A DNA stretch of 64,000 nt from CAWFQB01 sp965277875. GTDB lineage: Bacteria > Armatimonadota > Chthonomonadetes > Chthonomonadales > Chthonomonadaceae. Of the stretch, positions 54,255-61,629 are shown one piece after another. The stretch covers positions 4,650,001-4,714,000 of the forward strand of contig CBDIDV010000002.1 in assembly GCA_965277875.1 (NCBI GenBank). Reading direction: 5' to 3'. Every line of letters starts with the position of its first letter. Position 1 is the first letter of the stretch. The notes beneath the pieces were generated by a model, which saw only the letters and a program-made list of their open reading frames with translations, was not told the origin of the DNA and made no database searches. The translations under genes were made by a program, and so were the position numbers.

Positions 54255-56537
54255 TTAGACCAGCGTTCGCGGGCGTTCCCGGTTGGCCTGATCGGTCAGG
54301 GCGATTTTCTCGTCAGGGGTCTTGGCTAGGTGGGCGCAGGCGCGCAGTTCGCGCTCCACGCCCAGGCGCAGGGAACTCGCCTGCAAAGACTGGCCCAGCA
54401 GTTGCGACGAGGCATTGGCCGCGATGGCTTTGGCCTCCACCTGATGCGCGGCGGCGAGCAATAGCTGCGCGGACAGATAATGCAGATCAAAAGTATCTAC
54501 GGATAGCGCCTGCAAGGCCTGCGCGGCCCGCATCAGCTCCTGCTCACCCGGCGCGGTCGGCTTGGTGTGGACGAGGGCGCGGGTCAGGGCCATTTGCGCC
54601 TCGATGTAGCGGCTGGACGTGGTCGGTACGCGCAGGTACGCGTCTACGGCCCCGCCCCGCTCACCGCCATGCGCCAAACAACGGGCCAGCCCGAACGACG
54701 CGCTTGTAAATTCGGGGTTGGTACGCGAGACCGTGTCGTACAGGCGAACGGCGTCTTTCATGTCGCCCGCGCTTTCATTGGCAAGGGCAAGCGCGAGCTT
54801 GGGGGCCAGGTCTCCGGGCAGCTCGTGTACCACAAAATCAAACGCCGCAGTGGCTTCTTTGTATTTGTGCTGCGCGAGCAGAGACAGGCCGCGCACCCAG
54901 ACGACGCGCCAGTCGAACGGGTCGCGCGCCTCGACAGCCGCCAGATGCTGTTCCGCGTCCGCGAATTTGCCGTCGCCGATCAGCAGGACGGCAAGGCGCA
55001 GGGGCGCTTCCTGCGAGTCGGGAAACTTCCTGATGGCGTCTGTGAGCAGGGACATGCGCTGGGTGGGATCGGGGCTGCCGCTGGCAGCGAGGATCAGGCT
55101 CGAAGCCGTATCGGCAGCGTCCAGTTTCAGGGCGGGCAGGCCGCGCCAGTCCAGGGTTTCGCTCGTGCCGCGCAGGTCGCCTGCGTCGCCAAAGAAATGG
55201 ATGCTTTCGGCGGGGTGCGGGATGTTCTGGTCGCGGGCCGTGATCTCGCGCAGGACGCCCAGCAGTTGATCCGCCATCTCGTCGGCGGTCTGAAAGCGGT
55301 CGTCGGGAGCGGGGCGCGTGGCCTTTAGCAGAAAGCGGTACAGGCTGTCGTTCTGCGCGAAGATCGGCTGTTCCGAAGGCGTGGGCAGCGTAAACTCGTA
55401 TGTCCCCTGAAACTTAAAGTCCATGACAAGCACGGCCAGGGTGCGGGCCACGGTATACAGGTCGGACACGAAAGACGGCTCCTCGCCGGCTTCGGGAGCC
55501 GTGTAGCCTTTGGTTCCGTACACGTCGCCGCCCGGATCGTCCACGCGCCGCACGCCGCCCATGTCAATGAGTTTCACATCGTCGTCTTCAAGCATGAAGT
55601 TGTCGGGCTTGAAGTCGCAATACACCAGGCCCATGCGCTCCAGATACGCGAACGCGGCCAATATGCGGTGTATATACGCGACGGCCTCGGCCACGGGCAG
55701 CGGCCCTCGCTCCTTACGCATGGTCTTGAGCGTTTTGCCGCCCACGTACTCCATGACGATGTAGCCCTCCGTCCCCTGATTGACGAAGTTATACACGCCC
55801 ACGATATTGGGATGCTTCACGGCGGCAAGGAACTGCCGCTCGGCCATTGCGGCCGCCGCGCTGATCGCGTCTTTGCTGTTAAGCAGACCTTTCAGCACAA
55901 CCCAGCGCGAAAGGGCCTTGTCCCAGCCCAGATAGATCCAGCCCAGGCCGCCGAACGCAATCGCGCCCTTCACCTCGTACTGCCCCGCCACGACATCGCC
56001 CGCGTTGAGGGACGGAATAAACGAGTATTCCGTGCCGCACATCGGGCAGAAGCCCTTGGCGTGGTTGAGTTTGGTGTCGCAGTTGGGGCAGAAACGCTTG
56101 TTGTCGGGTACGGCAGGGTTCGCCATGATGACCTGAAGCGGGTCAATCGTGGGGATAGGCTCTAATTGCACCAGACCCGCGCCCAGTGTGCGCCGCGAAC
56201 TGCCCCGCGCCGTCCCCGTCGAACCCCGGCGCGAACCCTTGCTGCCCCGTGCCGACAGCGCCGAACTGGACGACCCCGATGCAGATGATAGAGACGACAG
56301 CGACGACGCGACCGACCGGGCCGATATGGGCGCGCTCGCCCCTCCCGTTCGCGCCGACGCCGTGCTGAGTATCGCCTGCTTCGCGGCGGTATTTGTGGTG
56401 TTTGCCGTGCCGGAACCATTGTTCGCCGTGGCCGCGACGAGGGACGGCCCGCCGAGCGGCGCGCGTCCGCAGTCCTCGCATACTCCGTCTACGACCTGCC
56501 CGCCGCACCCCGGACGGTTACATGTTTGTGTCGCCAT
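54255..56537 (-). CDS. PknG-like Ser/Thr kinase with zinc ribbons and TPR domain
   Basis: 760 residues. N-terminal zinc ribbon (CNRPGC...CEDCG, near 6-24), a disordered Ser/Ala/Thr/Arg-rich stretch (about 30-120), a second ribbon CPNC...CPMCG (near 148-170) just before the kinase. Kinase motifs follow PknG rather than the common form: YEVKGAIAFGGLGWIYLGWD, VVLKGLL, YIVMEYVGGKTLK, LVYCDFKPDN (where others have HRDLKPxN), KLIDMGGV (where others have DFG) and YGTKGYTAPE. TPR-like helices fill about 490-740. This ribbon-kinase-TPR order is that of mycobacterial PknG. No TM segment, so it is soluble. It is likely the writer of module 2, acting on the FHA protein and possibly informed by the four-TM protein. 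Confidence 0.93.
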   Translation of the reverse strand: MATQTCNRPGCGGQVVDGVCEDCGRAPLGGPSLVAATANNGSGTANTTNTAAKQAILSTASARTGGASAPISARSVASSLSSLSSASGSSSSALSARGSKGSRRGSTGTARGSSRRTLGAGLVQLEPIPTIDPLQVIMANPAVPDNKRFCPNCDTKLNHAKGFCPMCGTEYSFIPSLNAGDVVAGQYEVKGAIAFGGLGWIYLGWDKALSRWVVLKGLLNSKDAISAAAAMAERQFLAAVKHPNIVGVYNFVNQGTEGYIVMEYVGGKTLKTMRKERGPLPVAEAVAYIHRILAAFAYLERMGLVYCDFKPDNFMLEDDDVKLIDMGGVRRVDDPGGDVYGTKGYTAPEAGEEPSFVSDLYTVARTLAVLVMDFKFQGTYEFTLPTPSEQPIFAQNDSLYRFLLKATRPAPDDRFQTADEMADQLLGVLREITARDQNIPHPAESIHFFGDAGDLRGTSETLDWRGLPALKLDAADTASSLILAASGSPDPTQRMSLLTDAIRKFPDSQEAPLRLAVLLIGDGKFADAEQHLAAVEARDPFDWRVVWVRGLSLLAQHKYKEATAAFDFVVHELPGDLAPKLALALANESAGDMKDAVRLYDTVSRTNPEFTSASFGLARCLAHGGERGGAVDAYLRVPTTSSRYIEAQMALTRALVHTKPTAPGEQELMRAAQALQALSVDTFDLHYLSAQLLLAAAHQVEAKAIAANASSQLLGQSLQASSLRLGVERELRACAHLAKTPDEKIALTDQANRERPRTLV

Positions 56538-56601
56538 GATATTCTCTTTTACTTTGCTTTCACTTTGCTTTCACTTTGCTTTCACTCTGGAAAGTTCGAT
56601 T

Positions 56602-56760
56602 CGCATCTTGTCTTGAACTCGGATTACACGGATTAGAGGGATGGACAGGATTAAATGCGCTGTTGATTGCAGCCTGTCTTCCAATGCAGGAGATGACAGT
56701 CGCAGGCCGACAATCCTGTCCATCCTACCAATCCGTGTAATCCGAGTTCAAGACGATGCG
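56602..56760. repeat. Inverted-repeat element, about 49-bp arms, family C related
   Basis: Left arm from 56602 (CTTGAACTCGGATTACACGG then GGATGGACAGGATT) and right arm 56712-56760, its reverse complement with few mismatches. It ends one base before the stop codon of the next gene. Contains the AATCCTGTC unit of the other family C copies. Confidence 0.8.
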
Positions 56761-57996
56761 TTACTTTATTTGCGCCAGCCGCGTCTCGTACTCGTGAACG
56801 AGACGGGCGATGCGTCCATTGGGAGTGGGACACTGATGCAGCAGGGTTTCGGCCTCGCCTGCCAGCGTGGTCAGATGGGTGTCTTTATCCATGCCCCGCG
56901 CCCGCGCTTTGGCTTTCAGGGCGCTCAGGCGGCCCTTTAGTTCCGAGCGAAGTTCAATCGGCGCTTTGTTGGCGGCGAGGGCGGCGTTTGCGGCCCGCGC
57001 GTACTCGCCCGTGGTTTGCAGCCAGCGATCCAGGCCGATGCGCGCGGCCTTCCAGCGCCCCTGCGCTAATGCCTCGTCCAGTGTGCCGAGCCAGCGTTCC
57101 AGTTCGGCCAGAGCGTCCGGGGCAAGCGGGGATTTCAAGCCGTCCGGGCCGTCTATCTGCTGTCGGCACGACTCGAGCGCATCCGCGCACTGCTGATTCA
57201 GGGCGTGAAGCTGCGCGAGCAGGGCGCGTCCCCGTTCCAGTTCGGTTCGCATCTGGCCGCGCTGCCGGTCGGCCTCGCCCAGGCGCAGGCGGGCGCGTTC
57301 CAATAGCGAGCGCAGTTCGCTGTCGAAATCGTCGGAAAATCGCAGCGGGTCACTTTCCACGTTCACGCGCACAGCGGCAAGACGGTCACGCACAAGAACA
57401 ACATCGGGCGCGTTGTGTTCGCCCAATCCGCCGGCCAGCCGTTCCAGAGCGATGGCCTGCGCTTCACATTCGCCCAGTGTGGGTTCCAATCGCGCCCAGG
57501 CCGCATCTACGGACATAATGGCGGAGCGCGCCACCTCGAACGCCTGCATCATCACATCCAGCAGGCGGGCGGGGGTGATGGTCTGCGTGGATTCGGAGGC
57601 CGACATCAGACTGCGCTGCGCGAGCGGGGTGCGCGCGGACGGCAGCTTGATGCTCGGTCCGTTCAGCAGATACTCGATTTGGCGCAGGGTTTCAGAATTG
57701 GGCAGGAACCGGGACAGGCCGCGACGCAGTTCCTGAGCGCGTTCCACGGTCTCGGCCAGCCGCCCGATATGCTGAAACAGGTCGTGCATGGCGGCAAGCG
57801 CGGGCGTCACCTGGGCCTGCGTTCGGCCTGTTAGACGCGTCTGGGGCAGGCCGTCTTTGCCTTCCAGCCGCTTATACGTCAGGCTGTCATCCAGAGCGAG
57901 CAGGTTGTCCGTGGCGACGCGCAGATTGGCATGCCACTCCGCGAGCAGGCGATCCACTTGGTCCGGCGTTATAAGATTGGTTTTTGGAGGATACAT
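56761..57996 (-). CDS. Helical, coiled-coil-rich hypothetical protein
   Basis: 411 residues, soluble, almost wholly helical with heptad-like runs (for example LRSLLERARLRLGEADRQRG). Rich in Ala, Leu, Arg and Glu. No zinc ribbon, TM segment or known motif. Position directly upstream of the PknG-like kinase on the same strand suggests an accessory or scaffold role in module 2. AAGG lies very close to the ATG. Confidence 0.75.
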   Translation of the reverse strand: MYPPKTNLITPDQVDRLLAEWHANLRVATDNLLALDDSLTYKRLEGKDGLPQTRLTGRTQAQVTPALAAMHDLFQHIGRLAETVERAQELRRGLSRFLPNSETLRQIEYLLNGPSIKLPSARTPLAQRSLMSASESTQTITPARLLDVMMQAFEVARSAIMSVDAAWARLEPTLGECEAQAIALERLAGGLGEHNAPDVVLVRDRLAAVRVNVESDPLRFSDDFDSELRSLLERARLRLGEADRQRGQMRTELERGRALLAQLHALNQQCADALESCRQQIDGPDGLKSPLAPDALAELERWLGTLDEALAQGRWKAARIGLDRWLQTTGEYARAANAALAANKAPIELRSELKGRLSALKAKARARGMDKDTHLTTLAGEAETLLHQCPTPNGRIARLVHEYETRLAQIK

Positions 57997-58188
57997 ACCT
58001 TGTCACAGTATGGGAACTCGCCCCGGCTGTCATCAAGCCCGCCGCTCACTGCATCGCCTGTCTTCCCTTGCTGCTTTCTCTATTATATACGTATTATATA
58101 CGTATTTCTTCGTTTTCGGTGTCGTCAAAAGCGACGCGTAGCTGCGCGTGATCCGCGTCGCATCCTGTGCAAAGCAGAGGCAGGAGGG

Positions 58189-58884
58189 TCACAGAGTGCG
58201 GGACCAGAATTCGGGATCTATGCCGCGCAATGCCACCCGGTTTTTAATGGCGTTCATCTTCTTATGTTCCGAGTAGGCCACGAACAGCAGGGGCCAGAAC
58301 ACCAGCAGCCCCACGACCATCATCCATCCGAATGCCCGCTTGCTGTCCTGGAACTGCCGCGCCAGATCGAACATCTCAAAGTCATCGGGCGGGTACATGT
58401 AGGGCAGGTTGCGTCCGTGCATCACAACCGGCGGCGGCATGGTCGGGCGGTAGCCCTGCGGCGCGTACATCTGCTGCGGCGCATAGACCTGCTGCGGATA
58501 CACGGGCGGCGGGGCATAGGTGGGCGCGGGTGGGTACGCGTTCTGCGGGTACACAGGCGGGGGGTAGGCAGGCGCGGCGGGCGGCGGCATAGCGGGCGCG
58601 CGCTGATCCAGGCCGCACACGCGGCACACAGGATTGTCCGGCGCGAGCGGACTCTGGCAGCGTGTACAGAGAACAGGCGGCGCAAGGGTCGGTTCTGCGC
58701 CCGCCGCAGGGCCGAACGAACTGCGTGGCGGCGCGGAGGGCGTGTAAGCCTGCGTCTGATTTGGAGCGGGCTGCATGGTCGGACCGAACGGCGTCCGGTA
58801 TTGATGGCCGCACGTCGGGCAGGCGGGCGTATCGAGGGCCGTGGCTTGACCACAGCGCGGGCAGACTTTCACGGGCGCTTGCAT
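58189..58884 (-). CDS. Double zinc-ribbon, proline-rich membrane protein
   Basis: 231 residues; GGAGA 9 bases before the ATG. Two zinc ribbons (CPRCG...CPTCG near 8-26, and CTRCQ...CRVCG near 73-92), a long Pro/Ala/Tyr/Gln-rich linker with PQ/PPVYP repeats (about 95-165), and one or two TM helices (near 188-208, WMMVVGLLVFWPLLFVAY) close to a basic C-terminus. It appears to be the first gene of module 2 on this strand and could tether zinc-ribbon partners to the membrane; that is inference. Confidence 0.8.
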   Translation of the reverse strand: MQAPVKVCPRCGQATALDTPACPTCGHQYRTPFGPTMQPAPNQTQAYTPSAPPRSSFGPAAGAEPTLAPPVLCTRCQSPLAPDNPVCRVCGLDQRAPAMPPPAAPAYPPPVYPQNAYPPAPTYAPPPVYPQQVYAPQQMYAPQGYRPTMPPPVVMHGRNLPYMYPPDDFEMFDLARQFQDSKRAFGWMMVVGLLVFWPLLFVAYSEHKKMNAIKNRVALRGIDPEFWSRTL

Positions 58885-59032
58885 AAAATCGGGTCTCCTG
58901 GTGTACTGTCCTCTTTTATTCGCCGCCCGACTCTGAAAATCCTTGAAAATCCTTATCAGGGCGTGGTTTGCGCGCTTATATTTCCCGCATTCTCAGGATT
59001 GCGGGAACTTGCGCCCGGACAACGCCGTCTTG

Positions 59033-59056
59033 ATTATATGATAGTCGTCATTTAAT
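59033..59056 (+). promoter_or_regulatory. Candidate TetR operator upstream of the regulator gene
   Basis: Inverted repeat ATTATATGA-N6-TCATTTAAT, one mismatch, 12 bases upstream of the start codon. It matches the site at 59684-59707 in arm sequence and in the 6-bp spacer. Confidence 0.65.
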
Positions 59057-59067
59057 AAGGCAGGCAC

Positions 59068-59643
59068 ATGCGCTACAAACCCGAACACAAACAAGAGACC
59101 CGTCAGCGGATCATTAAGAAAGCCTCCGAGGAGTTCCGTACCAGGGGATTCGAGGGCATAGGAATCGCCGGCCTCATGGCAGCTTTGAATTTGACGCATG
59201 GCGGCTTTTACGCCCACTTCGCAGACAAGGAGGATCTCGTCGGTGAGGCGTGCGCGCTTATGCTCGATGAACGGCTGACGACGATGCTCTCCATCCTGGA
59301 AACGGGCGATGGATTCGCCGCCATCATAGACTATTACTTGAGCGAGGAACACCGCGATCAGCCGGACACGGGCTGCCTGCTTCCCGCCCTGTCCGCCGAG
59401 GTCGCCCGCCATTCTTCCCCCTCGCGCCAGACGTTCACGCGCAAGCTGTCCCAAACCTTCGCCGCCCTTGCGGAACACATGCCGGGGCAGACACTCGTAC
59501 AAAAACGCGCGCATATTTATGTTATGTTCGCGGCCCTGGTCGGGGCGGTCTCGCTTGCGCGGGCCGTGTCCGATCCTACTTTGAGCAAGGCTCTGCTTGA
59601 TTCGACCCGTGAACATCTTTTGGGTCTGATTGGGTCTGATTAA
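59068..59643 (+). CDS. TetR-family transcriptional regulator
   Basis: 191 residues. The N-terminal helix-turn-helix is TetR-like: TRQRIIKKASEEFRTRGFEG, then LNLTHGGFYAHFADKEDLV. The C-terminal ligand domain resembles AcrR-type regulators (TGCLLPALSAEVARHSSPSR). Similar palindromes lie before this gene and before the next one, so it probably represses both and is released by an unknown ligand. Confidence 0.93.
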   Translation: MRYKPEHKQETRQRIIKKASEEFRTRGFEGIGIAGLMAALNLTHGGFYAHFADKEDLVGEACALMLDERLTTMLSILETGDGFAAIIDYYLSEEHRDQPDTGCLLPALSAEVARHSSPSRQTFTRKLSQTFAALAEHMPGQTLVQKRAHIYVMFAALVGAVSLARAVSDPTLSKALLDSTREHLLGLIGSD

Positions 59644-59683
59644 GGAGAATGCCGAGCGATCCTGAACCTATTTTTTTATATTC

Positions 59684-59707
59684 ATAATATGATGGTGGTC
59701 ATATTAT
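59684..59707 (+). promoter_or_regulatory. Candidate TetR operator upstream of the membrane-protein gene
   Basis: Perfect inverted repeat ATAATATGA-N6-TCATATTAT between the regulator and the membrane protein, 139 bases before the latter. Core ATATGATGGTGGTCAT resembles ATATGATAGTCGTCAT of the first site. Confidence 0.7.
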
Positions 59708-59845
59708 AGGCTGCCAACAAAATTTTCGAGGGGTAACGGCAGCAGTCGAGACACCGAGCGCATTGCCCCGGCCCTGCACAAGCGCGGCAGGCCGAACCCA
59801 CAAACTTCGACTGAAACTGACAACGCAAATGCAAGGAACAAATCC

Positions 59846-60577
59846 ATGAGCATCGCGCTTCTTTCCAGCCTGTTTCTCCTCTTATGCCTTGTAATGGCCG
59901 CCGCTGTTGTTGGGCTGTTTGCCCGCTATCTCGCAGGCCGCGCCCGCGTCATGGCGATTGCTGTTTTCGTCCTGTGGCTGCTTTATGCCGGAGTTCTTGG
60001 GGCGAAAGGGATCATTGCCTCCAGAGTGCCTCCCGGCCCCCTGCTGCTGTTGATTCCCTCAGTGGCGTTCATTGCGGCATTTGTGACGCGACGTTCGGGC
60101 GTCAAGAAGTTTGCGTCCGAGGTTCCGGCGACCTTGCTTATCGGCCTGCAAGTGTTCCGCGTGTTCGTCGAGATCGCGCTGTACGAACTCTGCCTGAAGG
60201 GGCTTGTGCCGCGTATGCTGACATTCGAGGGGGCCAACTTCGATATTCTCACCGGGCTGTCCGCCCCGCTTGTCGCCTGGCTGTACGCGAGCCGACGGAT
60301 AAGTGACCGCGCGGTGAGAGCCTGGAGTTGGGCAGGGATCGCGCTGCTGGCAAACGTCCTTATTCGGGCTTTGCTGACCTTTTCGGGCGTGCTAAGGACA
60401 GAGGTTCCCAACGTAGGCATCGGCATTTTCCCCTTTACCTTCCTGCCGGGGTTGCTTGTTCCCCTTGCGCTGATCCTTCACATCCTGCTGCTGCGGTCTT
60501 TGCCCCGGACAGCCGCTCTGCGTTCGGCATTGCCCGCAGGTTCTACGGGCGGATTGGTTGTCACACCTGCGAAGTGA
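59846..60577 (+). CDS. Seven-TM conserved membrane protein
   Basis: 243 residues with AAGGA 8 bases before the ATG. About seven hydrophobic segments, starting LLSSLFLLLCLVMAAAVVGL and ending PGLLVPLALILHILLLR; conserved-looking polar strings are FEGANFDILTGLSAP and VGIGIFPF. No transporter or enzyme family recognised. A shared operator with the adjacent TetR gene suggests it is the regulated target, perhaps involved in resistance or efflux. Confidence 0.82.
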   Translation: MSIALLSSLFLLLCLVMAAAVVGLFARYLAGRARVMAIAVFVLWLLYAGVLGAKGIIASRVPPGPLLLLIPSVAFIAAFVTRRSGVKKFASEVPATLLIGLQVFRVFVEIALYELCLKGLVPRMLTFEGANFDILTGLSAPLVAWLYASRRISDRAVRAWSWAGIALLANVLIRALLTFSGVLRTEVPNVGIGIFPFTFLPGLLVPLALILHILLLRSLPRTAALRSALPAGSTGGLVVTPAK

Positions 60578-60888
60578 AACCCCGCGCTCTTTGTCGGGCG
60601 CTTGCGAGGGCCGTATTCGATCCGGCCTGAGCAATGACCTGCTCGCATTCGCACACGAGCAGACGCCGCGCTTTGAAGAAATGGGCCGGTGCGCGGTGTC
60701 TTTTGTCACCTTAATCATCAATTATGCGAATGTCACCTTCTTTGAGGGCCGCTCTCACATTCGGATTTTGAAGGGGCATGGGCGGGCTTGCGGAAATGTG
60801 CCGATTGCTGTAGAATGGGAACGCGCCACGCCTCACGCTTTCAGAAGAGACAGACGAGAAGAGACACGAAGAAATAAGGAGAAACGTC
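60578..60888. other. 311-bp intergenic region with a promoter only
   Basis: No coding region or strong repeat seen. It contains the promoter at 60788-60816 and a ribosome-binding site for the next gene. Confidence 0.5.
60788..60816 (+). promoter_or_regulatory. Sigma70-type promoter for the Uma2-like gene
   Basis: TTGCGG (60788-60793), a 17-bp spacer and TAGAAT (60811-60816), 72 bases before the start codon. The -35 resembles that of nnr (TTGCGT). Confidence 0.55.
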
Positions 60889-61497
60889 ATGCCGCAGATC
60901 GCGCCGCTATTACCTGAGTCGCCCGAAATGTTTCCGAACCGCGTGCGCTGGACAGCAAGCCAGTGCCGGGCCATTGTGGAAGCGGGCATCCTGACAGGCC
61001 GCTACGAACTGATAGATGGGGAGATACTCTCGAAGATGAGCCAGAACCCGCCGCACGCTTATACCATTCGCGTTCTCATTGCCTGGCTGGCAAATGTGTT
61101 CGGCCTTCTGCACGTTCAATGTCAACTGCCCATTTCGGTTGGGGATGCCGACCCGGATCACAATGAACCCGAACCCGACGCGGCGGTCATGGTTGGGCCG
61201 ATCACCGACTTTGGCGCGCGTCACCCCGGCCCTGCCGACCTGTCGCTTGTCGTGGAAGTGTCGCACACCACCCTGCGTATAGACCGCGCCGCCAAAGCCG
61301 CGCTGTACGCCCGCGCCGGCATCGTAGAATACTGGCTCCTGGACATCGTGAACCGGCAGATGCTTGTTCACCGCGTCCCCGGCTCAGCCGGCTATGGCGA
61401 AGTGGTTGTGTATGGCGAGGACGAAACGGCGGCAACGCTTGCGCGGCCCGACGCCCTGGTTCGCGTGGCCGACCTCCTTCCCCCCGCTGCCATCTAA
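60889..61497 (+). CDS. Uma2 family (DUF820) putative endonuclease
   Basis: 202 residues; AAGGAG precedes the ATG. The restriction-nuclease-like fold is suggested by RYELIDGEI, PEPDAAVM, DLSLVVEVSHTTLRIDRAAK (ExS...K) and YARAGIVEYWLLDI, all typical of Uma2/DUF820 proteins, a family widespread and multi-copy in Cyanobacteria and related phyla. Cellular role is unknown; often linked to mobile elements. Single gene with its own promoter, followed by a hairpin. Confidence 0.9.
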   Translation: MPQIAPLLPESPEMFPNRVRWTASQCRAIVEAGILTGRYELIDGEILSKMSQNPPHAYTIRVLIAWLANVFGLLHVQCQLPISVGDADPDHNEPEPDAAVMVGPITDFGARHPGPADLSLVVEVSHTTLRIDRAAKAALYARAGIVEYWLLDIVNRQMLVHRVPGSAGYGEVVVYGEDETAATLARPDALVRVADLLPPAAI

Positions 61498-61555
61498 GGC
61501 CATAAACAGACAGACATCCGCGAAATCGCAGATGAACGCAAAGAAAACAGCTAAA

Positions 61556-61598
61556 GCAAACCGCCGCGTGGAGAACTGTTCTCCGCACGGCGGTTTGC
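61556..61598. terminator. Long hairpin between convergent genes
   Basis: GCAAACCGCCG...GGAGAA pairs with TTCTCC...CGGCGGTTTGC with few interruptions. It lies between the Uma2-like gene (+) and lon (-) and can serve both. Confidence 0.75.
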
Positions 61599-61629
61599 CG
61601 TTGCTGCCTATAATGCAGCCATGACACGT

